DNA from: Vreelandella zhanjiangensis DSM 21076
GTDB taxonomy: Bacteria; Pseudomonadota; Gammaproteobacteria; Pseudomonadales; Halomonadaceae
Assembly: GCF_000377665.1 (NCBI RefSeq)
Contig: NZ_KB898646.1
Coordinates: forward strand, 1 to 64,000
Direction: 5' to 3'
DNA: 64,000 nucleotides
Positions 1-8,307 of the stretch are shown here, in pieces. A program made the translations under genes and the position numbers. The notes under the pieces were generated by a model. That model was given only the letters and a program-made list of their open reading frames with translations, made no database searches and was not told where the DNA came from. The number at the start of each line of letters is the position of its first letter. Position 1 is the first letter of the stretch.

Positions 1-3000
1 ATCTACAGCGCTGACGAAATCGATAACGGCGTGAACGCCACGGTCACCCTAGGTGAAGGCACCCAAGTGGGCGACACCCTGGTGGTCACTGACGGCAAAG
101 GCAACGAGCTGTTCAACGGCGCCGTTACCCAGGACATGCTGACCGCTGGTCTGGTGGTCACGGTCACCGACCTGGATGCCACCGATACGGCGATCAGCGT
201 GACCGCTACGGTCACCGACCCGGCCGGCAACACTGCGACGGCTACCGACACCGGCACGATCGACTTGGCCCCAGTAGCTGAAGATGGACAGCTGGTAGGC
301 AAAGAAGATACGTCTCTGGCGATTACGTGGGATGCCTTTAAAATTTCAGACGCAGATTCTGCTGATGAAGAGCTGGGAGTAACCATCACCCGGTTGCCTG
401 AAGCAGGAGCATTGCAATACAAAGCTGCCGATGGAAGTTGGCAGAGTGTTGAAGAAAATAGCCACTTCACTAAAGCCCAAATCGATGCAGGCGAGCTGCG
501 CTTTATGCCAGCAGCTAATGAATCCGGCTTCGACGGTTATGGTGGCGATGGTGTGGGTAATCAACAGGCTGACTATGCGCAGTTCAGCTTTATACCTACG
601 GACGCGCGCAACGAGGGTAAAGAGGCAACGCTTACTATTGATATCAAGCCCGTTGCGGATGCGCCTGAAGTATCTATTACGCTAGGGGAAACGGTAGCAT
701 CCGAGCGCGAAACAGCTATTACCGTTAAACACGGCAATGTCACGATTGATATCCGGGGAGGAGATATTGCCGCGACGGGGATTGATGGCAAGATTATCAA
801 GCCTCCGTTTAGCGATGGAAACTTGAATCCTGGAAGTGCCAATAATACGCATGGTGCTGATGTAATTGCTTTGATAGGTGACTTTAACAAGCTGGTAAGA
901 GGAAACCAGCCTGTTAACTCTATCAACGGGCAAGACAAGGATTATGTTTTCTTGAGTAAGCCGTATAGCAGCTATTCCGTAGCGTTGGGTGAGGAGCATC
1001 AAAACTCTGGCTACGATGGAAGTATCACTGACTTGTCAACTGGGCATACGATTGTCGTTAACAACATCAAGGGTCTCATTTTTGGTGATGGGCATACCAT
1101 GATGCCGATTGATGCGACGACCACGATTGCCCAAGAGGGTTTCGACATCGTTGAGCTGGATGTATCTGCGAAGCTTGTGGATATTGATGGCAGCGAGTTG
1201 TTATCGGGCATCACGCTAACGGGTATACCCGAGGGTGTCATCGTAACCAGCCAGACAGGCGCTGAGGTCATCAAGCAGAGCGATGGCTCTTGGTTCATCA
1301 GCAACCCAGATGGTCAGAATCTCACCGATCTGGGCTTGCGGATGGAAATACCGCTTAGTGCCGGTGCGTTCGATGTGGTGGCAAGTGCAACATCGAAAGA
1401 AGTTTTGGGCTTCAATGATGACGGTACGCCGATCGTCATCGATACAGCAACCAGCACGGCGACCACGGGCATTGAGCAGTACAATATCATCGTCGGCTCG
1501 CCGGGCAATGACGGAATCGAAGGTAGCAGTGGCAACGATATTATCATCGGTGACGTGGCTGGTTTACAGCTCGTGCCAGGGTCGGACTACAATATTGCCT
1601 TTATGGTTGATACCTCAAGCAGCATGGGTGTCAAAGGCATTGAAGATGCCAAGGCTTCTCTGGCAGAAGTTTTCAAGGCATTAAAAAACAGTGCCATTGG
1701 CGATGATGCAGGTAAGGTCAACATCTTCCTGACAGACTTCAATACGCAGGTGGGTAAGACCGTAAGCGTCGATCTGAAGGATGCAGGGGCGTTGACAAAA
1801 CTGCAGGCGGCTCTTGATGGCATGAAGTACGTGCGTGATAAGGGAACCAATTACGAAGACGTCTTCAAGACGACCGCCAACTGGTTCCATGGTGATCAGG
1901 TTCAAGGTAACCCGGGCACTAATCTGACGTATTTCATTACCGATGGTGCGCCCACGTTCTATCAGCAAAACGAGACCACGAAACCTGTCATTGGATCCAA
2001 GAGCAGCAGGAAGTGGACAATAGATCTGGATGTAATTCATTATCAGCCTGGACAGTCGGTTTATGCCAATATCGACGGTACGACACGCGAAGTTATCGAC
2101 AAAGATGGCGCCGTCAAACAGTGGAACTATAGTTCGGGTTGCGGTGGCGGTAGCTGGAGCAGTACGGTCATTGGCTCCGTCATGGCGGATGGCAAGGGCG
2201 GGTATGAGGTCTCCGATTTAGGGGGCAACGGCAGCAGTACGACTCAGGACGTGCTTACCAGCTCGAAAGCTGCATTTGCGCTGCTGGATGGACTGTCCGA
2301 CATCAATGCTATCGGTATCGGGCCAAGCCTCAACGAAACCCTACTGAGCCAGTTTGATTCTGACGGCATCGTGCAGGCGAACATTGACCCTGAAGATTTG
2401 GCTGATGCCATTCTAGGCCAGAACACTACGCTGCCATCGGGCGACGATGTCATTAAGGGCGGCGAAGGGAATGACATTCTCTTTGGTGATCAGGTCAAGT
2501 TCGCTGGTATCGAAGGAAACGGTTTGCCGGCCATGAAGGCTTACATTGCTGATAAGTTGGGTATTAAAGATCCTAACGCGCTATCAGCACAGCAGATTCA
2601 TGAATACATTACCGAAAATCATGAGGAGTTTGGCCGTTTGGGCGGAGCCAGCGGGGGTAATGATATTCTCATCGGTGGCGAGGGTGATGACATTCTCTTT
2701 GGCATGGGCGGCAACGATACGCTGATCGGTGGAACTGGTAATGACATCATGTACGGCGGCACTGGTGCCAATACCTTCGTCTGGGAAAGTGGCGACCAAG
2801 GTTCGCTCCAGGCACCCGCTGTCGACCAAGTCATGGATTTCCACGTGGGGCGCTTTACCGGCAGTGATTCTGCCGACCGCCTGGATCTGGCTGATTTATT
2901 GCAAGGAGAAGACAGCGGCAATATCGATCAGTACATATATGCTGAGCAACAGGGCAGCGATACGGTGCTGCATATCAAGTCAGATGGTGGCTTGAAAGCC

Positions 3001-3120
3001 GGTGGTGACAATGCCGACCAGCGGATCGTGCTCAAGGATGTCGAGATGCCACAAGGGAGCAGCTCATCAGACTTCATCCAGAGCATGTTGAACGACGGGC
3101 AGCTCAAGATTGATCTCTGA
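1..3120 (+). CDS. RTX adhesin, C-terminal part (LapA-like), 5' truncated by window
   Basis: The reading frame is open from base 1, so the gene starts before the window; 1039 residues are visible. In order: Ig-like repeat sequence (residues 1-95, TVTDPAGN-type ends), a beta-rich region (100-490), a first RTX nonapeptide (about 499-518), a von Willebrand A domain from about 530 with the MIDAS motif DTSSS at 537-541, and further RTX repeats of the GGxGxDxLx type at 820-830 and 885-920, then an acidic tail typical of type I secretion signals. The protein is expected to be a surface adhesin for biofilm formation that binds calcium while folding outside the cell. The N-terminal retention module and LapG cleavage site are outside the window. 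The first ~280 bases look GC-richer and more repetitive than the rest, as expected for homogenised Ig repeats. The downstream lapG-lapD pair supports the LapA-like assignment. Confidence 0.9.
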   Translation: MYSADEIDNGVNATVTLGEGTQVGDTLVVTDGKGNELFNGAVTQDMLTAGLVVTVTDLDATDTAISVTATVTDPAGNTATATDTGTIDLAPVAEDGQLVGKEDTSLAITWDAFKISDADSADEELGVTITRLPEAGALQYKAADGSWQSVEENSHFTKAQIDAGELRFMPAANESGFDGYGGDGVGNQQADYAQFSFIPTDARNEGKEATLTIDIKPVADAPEVSITLGETVASERETAITVKHGNVTIDIRGGDIAATGIDGKIIKPPFSDGNLNPGSANNTHGADVIALIGDFNKLVRGNQPVNSINGQDKDYVFLSKPYSSYSVALGEEHQNSGYDGSITDLSTGHTIVVNNIKGLIFGDGHTMMPIDATTTIAQEGFDIVELDVSAKLVDIDGSELLSGITLTGIPEGVIVTSQTGAEVIKQSDGSWFISNPDGQNLTDLGLRMEIPLSAGAFDVVASATSKEVLGFNDDGTPIVIDTATSTATTGIEQYNIIVGSPGNDGIEGSSGNDIIIGDVAGLQLVPGSDYNIAFMVDTSSSMGVKGIEDAKASLAEVFKALKNSAIGDDAGKVNIFLTDFNTQVGKTVSVDLKDAGALTKLQAALDGMKYVRDKGTNYEDVFKTTANWFHGDQVQGNPGTNLTYFITDGAPTFYQQNETTKPVIGSKSSRKWTIDLDVIHYQPGQSVYANIDGTTREVIDKDGAVKQWNYSSGCGGGSWSSTVIGSVMADGKGGYEVSDLGGNGSSTTQDVLTSSKAAFALLDGLSDINAIGIGPSLNETLLSQFDSDGIVQANIDPEDLADAILGQNTTLPSGDDVIKGGEGNDILFGDQVKFAGIEGNGLPAMKAYIADKLGIKDPNALSAQQIHEYITENHEEFGRLGGASGGNDILIGGEGDDILFGMGGNDTLIGGTGNDIMYGGTGANTFVWESGDQGSLQAPAVDQVMDFHVGRFTGSDSADRLDLADLLQGEDSGNIDQYIYAEQQGSDTVLHIKSDGGLKAGGDNADQRIVLKDVEMPQGSSSSDFIQSMLNDGQLKIDL

Positions 3121-3139
3121 TATGACATCGTAGTGTAAC

Positions 3140-3173
3140 GAAGCTCCACCTGTTTTTAACGGGTGGAGCTTTC
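3140..3173 (+). terminator. Terminator of the RTX adhesin gene
   Basis: A 10-bp inverted repeat (AAGCTCCACC / GGTGGAGCTT) lies 20 bases after the adhesin stop codon. The U-tract after it is short (TTTC), so termination may be partial. Confidence 0.6.
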
Positions 3174-3217
3174 GCCCCTTCAGGATGCTTACGCTAATGC
3201 TGAGGAAAGCTTGCAAC

Positions 3218-3697
3218 ATGTATTTCGACGATGAACAGTTATTACGCTGGATGAAAGGCGATAAATCCGCCGTTGAATTCATTGAAATGATCTGTGACGT
3301 AGCGCACAAATGGGATGATCTGATCGACAGAGATAAAGAGCTTAATGACGATAGCATCAATAAGCTCTTTTTCGACTTGCTGATCCGGCTGCCTCGCAAC
3401 GTGTTTTACAGAAAGCATTTCGAGCATCTGAACTCGGTGCTGATGAATGCTATTTCCAACTGGCAGATTGCAACAGAGATGGAAAGAGAGGGAGGAGATT
3501 ATGAAACAAGTATCGCCTTTATTCTGCGATCTTCCTATATTGATTTAATTACTCAGGCTGCGATGCTCACAGGTGGTAATCAATGGGCATGTAATGTCGG
3601 CAAACAAGCACGGGCGATTACGCATAACGAGACCTATGAAGGCTATTTAAAGAACTTAACGAAGGAGAAGCAGGAACGAGCGGCAAGACAGTCGTAA
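3218..3697 (+). CDS. Small alpha-helical protein of unknown function
   Basis: 159 residues from the ATG at 3218, chosen because GAGGA lies 11 bases upstream; an upstream in-frame ATG at 3185 has no ribosome binding site and sits just after the adhesin terminator. No signal peptide or membrane segment is seen. The protein is rich in charged helical stretches (HKWDDLIDRDKEL, LTKEKQERAARQ). It resembles small helical proteins found in phage structural regions, but I cannot name a family. The next gene begins 35 bases later, so the two are probably cotranscribed. No function is assigned. Confidence 0.7.
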   Translation: MYFDDEQLLRWMKGDKSAVEFIEMICDVAHKWDDLIDRDKELNDDSINKLFFDLLIRLPRNVFYRKHFEHLNSVLMNAISNWQIATEMEREGGDYETSIAFILRSSYIDLITQAAMLTGGNQWACNVGKQARAITHNETYEGYLKNLTKEKQERAARQS

Positions 3698-3732
3698 GTA
3701 TTGAGTGTCTATCCCCGCCCTGCAAAGACACT

Positions 3733-4053
3733 ATGTTCTATATCAAACGTAACGCCCAAGGTGAGGTTGTCATGCTCAGTAAGGAGCCGACGCCTGAGTG
3801 CAGTGAAACTCTATCGCCTGATTCGCCGGAGGTGATGGCTTTTTTGGCCACGCAAAGTGGTCAGTCTGCGCAATTTGTGGCTTCTGACCTGGCATTTGTA
3901 CGCGTCGTGGAAGACATTCTTGCAGTGCTGCTAGAAAAGGGGATTATCTCGTTTACGGATCTGCCCATTCCTGCCCAGCAAAAAATCATGGAGCGTAAGT
4001 CGCTACGCGCAAAGAGTGGGGTAGGCCTGTTAAGCGACGACGACACGATCTAG
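3733..4053 (+). CDS. Small conserved protein (often mis-named tryptophan synthase beta-like)
   Basis: 106 residues starting MFYIKRNAQGEV and containing the block DLAFVRVVEDILAVLLEKG followed by FTDLPIPAQQKI. This pattern is familiar from small proteins of Pseudomonas and Halomonas that databases label 'tryptophan synthase subunit beta like', although they share nothing with TrpB and have no active-site lysine region. It is soluble with a C-terminal helical segment. It follows the 159-residue gene on the same strand and converges on lapD, whose stop is 24 bases away. Function unknown. Confidence 0.75.
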   Translation: MFYIKRNAQGEVVMLSKEPTPECSETLSPDSPEVMAFLATQSGQSAQFVASDLAFVRVVEDILAVLLEKGIISFTDLPIPAQQKIMERKSLRAKSGVGLLSDDDTI

Positions 4054-4076
4054 GTCGCCGCCGCTAATTCAGAAAA

Positions 4077-6020
4077 TTAAAGACGCACGCCTGGGCCGGT
4101 AACGCCATCCATACCACTTAAGAAGGCGTACATTAACTCCTGCGGCTCAGTGACACCTTCGGCAATTACCTGAATACCCAGCGAATGGCACAGTGTCGCC
4201 ATCCCGCGCACGATGGTTTGTTGCTCGTGGGAAGTATCCAACCCACGAATCAAGCTGCTGTCTATTTTTAGATAAGACAGCCCCACATCGTGCAGGTCAG
4301 CGAGTTTGGTAAAGTCTGCGCCCACATGCTCGATGCCGAACTGGCAGCCCAGGGGGCGCAAGGTATTACATAGCCCACGTAATCCGGATAATGCCGATGC
4401 ATTTAACGTCGCCGGCACTTCAAAACAAAGCTTGGCCGCCAGTATAGGAGCGCCTTCAAGCAGTGACCGCAGCTCAGTAACAAACTGCGCATTGGTGATG
4501 GAGGCAATCGAGAGGTTGATGCCTAAGCGCTGTTCGCTGTTGTCTTCCAGCTGGGCCAGTGCGGCCTTCACCACAGCCAGATCAAGTCTGGGTTCTAATT
4601 CAAACCGTGTTACCCAGGGGATAAAAACACCAGCGGTCTGCCACTGTTCGCCTAACGCTAACCGGGCCGGACACTCATAATGAAGCACCTGGTTCTGGGC
4701 ATCGACTACCGGGAAATAAGCTAGCTGTGGGCCTTGTATGATGGCGTTATCCAGGGCTCTGCGCCACTCCGCGTGGGTATTGAATAGGGCGTGGCGTTGA
4801 TGATGTCGAATGACAATGCGGTGATAAGCGCTGTCACTTTCCGCTTCGGCCAAGGCATCATCCAGGGCTGCTAACAAAAGGCCACGCTGGTCGTTAGCAG
4901 AGTAGGGTGTAATAGCGGCGGGTAAGCCTACATCATTTGCCAGTGCTGCTGTGTTATTTAGCGCTTGCTGCAGAGCTGTCTTTAAGGCTTCAACATCGTC
5001 TGCCAACGGAAGGAGTAAGGCAAAGTCGCTACCGTTTAAACGGCCAATCAGCGGCGCTTCACTTGTTGTGTCCAGCGCCGCCAGCTGCATTACCAACGTG
5101 CGTAGTAAATGGTCGGTTGCCTGATGGCCTAAACGCTCATTGAGCTTGTCCAGCTCACTGACGCGTACCATTATCATCAAGCCGCTGGCACGTGCTTCAT
5201 CGCTTTCCAATAAGGCACTTAATCTGCCCATAAAGACATCACGGCTTAGCGCATCAGTGACAGGATCATGCTGCAAGCGGCGGCGCAGTTCATCGAGCTT
5301 CTGGCTTTCACTGTTGAGCATTTGGCGTACGTTGGCAGACAGCTGGTTCATGGCCTGGGCAAGGTAGCGTAATTCCAAGGTGCGGGGTTCACTGATGGTG
5401 GTAAAGCGCTGCGCACTAATATCCTGAGCTTGAGCTACCACGCGGTTAAGCGGGCGCTGAATGCCACGTACAATAGCCATCGCCAGTGCCAAGCTAATAG
5501 CTCCGGCGAGGAGAAACCAGCCTGCTAACTCTAATGTGCTGCGCCATAGCGCGTCATAGGCAAAGCTATGTTGGCTCTCAAGTTCCAGCGTACCAAACTG
5601 ACGCCAGCCGTCTTGAACGGTTGCTACGCCGCTGGGCACATCAAAGTCAATTAACTGTCGAAACCACTGCGGCACGCTGCCCTGGTAGCTTTCCGCTGAG
5701 CGCTCAATCAATACGCTGTTGTCGGTATCGCGTAAGGTGATCCGCCGGTAGTAGCCGGTATCAAATTGTGCAGCAACCAGTAGCTCCAAGATAACCGTGT
5801 CTTTATCAAGCTGGCTCATGGAGAGCGCAAGAGCGGTGGCGTTGTCTGAGTTTTTAATGCGTACTTCCTGCTCGATATAGTCGCGGCTGGAGGTAATGCT
5901 GACCGCTAAGCTACCGATAAATGACAGCAATAGCAGGACAATAATTGCAAGCCAGAGCTGTTTGATCAGTGACATGGTACCTAATGACTTCTTTTCTGAT
6001 GATTGAGTGCCTAAAGACAT
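4077..6020 (-). CDS. lapD: LapD-like c-di-GMP receptor (degenerate GGDEF-EAL)
   Basis: 647 residues. A membrane helix at about 20-42, a periplasmic sensor domain of the LapD/MoxY type (45-160, with a tryptophan at 119 in a PQWFRQL loop), a second helix (165-185), a HAMP linker, then GGDEF and EAL domains. Both catalytic motifs are lost: NGSDF (329-333) replaces GGDEF and ECP (449-451) replaces EAL, as expected for a receptor rather than an enzyme. In Pseudomonas, LapD bound to c-di-GMP sequesters the protease LapG in the periplasm so the adhesin stays on the cell. It lies 16 bases downstream of lapG in one operon. The ATG at 6020 has an AGG-type site; the ATG at 5975 (MSLIKQL) aligns better with known LapD N-termini and is a real alternative. 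Confidence 0.92.
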   Translation of the reverse strand: MSLGTQSSEKKSLGTMSLIKQLWLAIIVLLLLSFIGSLAVSITSSRDYIEQEVRIKNSDNATALALSMSQLDKDTVILELLVAAQFDTGYYRRITLRDTDNSVLIERSAESYQGSVPQWFRQLIDFDVPSGVATVQDGWRQFGTLELESQHSFAYDALWRSTLELAGWFLLAGAISLALAMAIVRGIQRPLNRVVAQAQDISAQRFTTISEPRTLELRYLAQAMNQLSANVRQMLNSESQKLDELRRRLQHDPVTDALSRDVFMGRLSALLESDEARASGLMIMVRVSELDKLNERLGHQATDHLLRTLVMQLAALDTTSEAPLIGRLNGSDFALLLPLADDVEALKTALQQALNNTAALANDVGLPAAITPYSANDQRGLLLAALDDALAEAESDSAYHRIVIRHHQRHALFNTHAEWRRALDNAIIQGPQLAYFPVVDAQNQVLHYECPARLALGEQWQTAGVFIPWVTRFELEPRLDLAVVKAALAQLEDNSEQRLGINLSIASITNAQFVTELRSLLEGAPILAAKLCFEVPATLNASALSGLRGLCNTLRPLGCQFGIEHVGADFTKLADLHDVGLSYLKIDSSLIRGLDTSHEQQTIVRGMATLCHSLGIQVIAEGVTEPQELMYAFLSGMDGVTGPGVRL

Positions 6021-6036
6021 AGTGCCTTAATCCTTA

Positions 6037-6741
6037 TTAGATGAAGCCTTGTGATTGCATGCGCTCAAGTACACCCCGCCAGCGCGACAGTCTTGCCAAG
6101 GGGTCGGCACGTGACTCAGACGAGCCGCCTGCCCATAATCCTTCGCTGTTAAAACTGAAGAGTGGGTCAAGGTCGGTACGCTGCGAGGCGGGGGTGATAG
6201 ATGGCGCAATGTTATCCAGTACCAGCGGTTCGGCATTAGGCGTCGAATAGTAACCTAACACCATGTGGGCTTGGGTGATCTGGCTGCGTCCAATACGGGC
6301 ACGTACATAGATCATTCGCAGCCGTTCGCCCGGCACGCCGAGTTGCTTGAGCGTTATATATTTGGCAATGGAGTAATCCTCGCAGTCTCCACGGCCATTG
6401 CCCATTGCTTCAAGAGGAGTTGCCCAATAGTCCTCTTCTCCCCACACCACCATATCGTCAACCCAACGGATGCGTCGGTTAAAGAAATCGTTGACCTCAC
6501 GCAGCTGCATTTGGACATCCTGGCCGCGTAGGCGCTCCAACATGGCAAACCATTCCTCAAGCACAGCAAGGCCTGACTGCCCATAAGCTTGCTGCATGCT
6601 TTGACGTAAGCGTTGGGGGTCAAATGCCGCCGCAGGCGTTGGGTGAATGCCTAAACCAGCGCCCAATAGCAAAGCGCCAGCAGTTGCCAGGAACTGTCGG
6701 CGGGAAAGCTTGAAAGGGGAAGGATTAAAAGGCGCGGGCAT
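6037..6741 (-). CDS. lapG: LapG-like periplasmic cysteine protease
   Basis: 234 residues, bacterial transglutaminase-like cysteine proteinase family. The catalytic triad can be read directly: Cys120 in GRGDCEDYS, His159 in QAHMVLGYY, Asp176 in LVLDNI. The N-terminus (SRRQFLATAGALLLGAG) is a signal sequence with a twin-arginine look, so export may be through Tat rather than Sec. In Pseudomonas, LapG cuts the N-terminus of the LapA adhesin and releases it when LapD lets go. It is the first gene of the lapG-lapD operon and lies close to the adhesin C-terminus at 1-3120, the probable substrate. Confidence 0.92.
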   Translation of the reverse strand: MPAPFNPSPFKLSRRQFLATAGALLLGAGLGIHPTPAAAFDPQRLRQSMQQAYGQSGLAVLEEWFAMLERLRGQDVQMQLREVNDFFNRRIRWVDDMVVWGEEDYWATPLEAMGNGRGDCEDYSIAKYITLKQLGVPGERLRMIYVRARIGRSQITQAHMVLGYYSTPNAEPLVLDNIAPSITPASQRTDLDPLFSFNSEGLWAGGSSESRADPLARLSRWRGVLERMQSQGFI

Positions 6742-6821
6742 GAGTCGCCGTCATCACAAAAGGGTGTGCTAAGACTACAAGCTGCCGCGGCTAAGTTCTA
6801 CATTTGCTTAATGATAAATGA

Positions 6822-7493
6822 CTACTCCGCTGATACCTGATAGGCATTATCCAGAAGCGGTTCAAGCTCAGGCCACACGTTATCTAAAATAATCGGCTGA
6901 GCATCGGCGGTTGGGTGGATCCCATCGCTTTGCATGAGCGCCTGATTAAGCGCGATATCTTCCAATAAAAAGGGTACCAGCGGCACGTCATACTCTTCTG
7001 CCAGGGAATAGTAAACGCCGGTAAACGCATCCCGGTAGGCCTGGCCGTAGTTGGGAGGAATATCAATTCCCAGCAAGAGAACTTGGGCATCGGCTTCCTG
7101 GCTTTGCTCAATCATGCTGGCTAGATTGTCGCGCATCTGAGTGGGCGCAAGACCTCGTAGGCCATCGTTACCACCCAGCTCCAGCAAGACAATATCAGGC
7201 TGTTGCTTGGTTAGAATATCGCTAAACCGCTGCAAGCCGCCGGAGGTGGTTTCACCGCTGATACTGGCATTGGCCACCGTTGCTTGGTCGCTCAGACGCT
7301 TTTCTAAAAGCGTTACCCACCCTTGGTCATTCTCCAGGCCGTAAGCTGCGCTCAAGCTGTCGCCCATGACCAATACGGTTGGGCGCTCGTTTGCGTTGAT
7401 AGTTGGGGCGCTTAAGGTGACTATCAGAACCACCAGTCCGCCGGTTACCATGCGGTTAAGTTTATGCCATGCCACAGGGATGCTTTGCTTCAT
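6822..7493 (-). CDS. tesA: SGNH-family arylesterase / lysophospholipase-thioesterase (TesA)
   Basis: 223 residues with an N-terminal signal sequence (to about residue 34). The four SGNH blocks are present: GDSLSAAYG with the nucleophilic serine, the glycine in ISGETTSGG, GGNDGLRGL, and DGIHPTADAQ carrying the catalytic Asp and His. It is expected to hydrolyse acyl esters and acyl-CoA in the periplasm. GAGGAGTGAGG just upstream is a good ribosome binding site. The start codon overlaps that of ybbA on the other strand (shared CATG at 7491-7494), the same divergent tesA/ybbA arrangement as in E. coli. Confidence 0.93.
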   Translation of the reverse strand: MKQSIPVAWHKLNRMVTGGLVVLIVTLSAPTINANERPTVLVMGDSLSAAYGLENDQGWVTLLEKRLSDQATVANASISGETTSGGLQRFSDILTKQQPDIVLLELGGNDGLRGLAPTQMRDNLASMIEQSQEADAQVLLLGIDIPPNYGQAYRDAFTGVYYSLAEEYDVPLVPFLLEDIALNQALMQSDGIHPTADAQPIILDNVWPELEPLLDNAYQVSAE

Positions 7494-8307
7494 GCCTCAC
7501 TCCTCGGATCAATCTACACAGTCTTCCACCGCTGGCACCTCGCCGCAAGCGGTTAGCCAACCCAACACCGACTCTCCAATAAGCGGCAAGGTTCCCGCGA
7601 CTCCCGTGAGCCGGCCTGTTCTACAGGCAGAGAAGCTAACCAAAACGGTTACCAGCGGTGAGCGTAAGCTCGCTATTTTAAATCAGCTGTCGTTAAGCGT
7701 AGCGGCGGGCGAGAGCGTTGCAATATTGGGTAAAAGCGGGGCGGGTAAATCAACCCTGCTGGGCCTGTTGGCCGGTCTGGATACGCCCAGTGATGGCGAA
7801 CTCCGACTGTTCGGTCAACCACTTAGCCGGTTGGATGAAGATGGCCGTGCCGCATTAAGAGCCGGGCGGGTAGGCTTTGTCTTCCAGAATTTCCAGCTGC
7901 TGCCTACGCTAAGCGCCCTGGAAAACGTATTATTGCCACTTGAGCTTTCCCCACGTGCAGGAGAAGACCACACTGCGCAGGCCTGGTTGGATAAGGTAGG
8001 CCTGGGGGAACGAGTGGATCATCTGCCCAAGCAGCTATCCGGCGGTGAGCAGCAGCGGGTAGCTATTGCCCGAGCGTTTGTTACCGACCCTGAACTGGTG
8101 TTTGCTGATGAGCCGACCGGTAATCTGGATCCCGACACCGGCGCTCAGATTATTGATTTGCTGTTCACACTCAACCGGGAGGCTGGCACAACGCTTATTC
8201 TGGTCACCCATGACCATGCTCTGGCACGCCGCTGTGATCGTTGCCTGCGACTCGATCAGGGCCAGCTTTTGCCCCTGGATCCCAATACGGTGGGAGGCGG
8301 GCAATGA
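7492..8307 (+). CDS. ybbA: ABC transporter ATPase YbbA
   Basis: 271 residues from the ATG at 7492. Walker [10 protein letters not shown] (80-88), signature [14 protein letters not shown] and Walker [13 protein letters not shown] are intact, of the LolD/MacB type. The first ~42 residues are a Ser/Thr/Pro-rich extension not found in E. coli YbbA, so a later start (for example GTG at 7606) is possible, though no good ribosome site precedes it. The frame continues upstream to 7366, but that part lies antisense inside tesA. It overlaps ybbP by an ATGA. With YbbP it forms an inner-membrane transporter of uncertain substrate linked to lipid or envelope metabolism. Confidence 0.92.
   Translation: MPHSSDQSTQSSTAGTSPQAVSQPNTDSPISGKVPATPVSRPVLQAEKLTKTVTSGERKLAILNQLSLSVAAGESVAILGKSGAGKSTLLGLLAGLDTPSDGELRLFGQPLSRLDEDGRAALRAGRVGFVFQNFQLLPTLSALENVLLPLELSPRAGEDHTAQAWLDKVGLGERVDHLPKQLSGGEQQRVAIARAFVTDPELVFADEPTGNLDPDTGAQIIDLLFTLNREAGTTLILVTHDHALARRCDRCLRLDQGQLLPLDPNTVGGGQ

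Noticed and set aside
8241..8303. Upstream extension of ybbP
   Set aside because: The ATG at 8304 overlaps the ybbA stop codon in the usual coupled way and gives the normal N-terminus.
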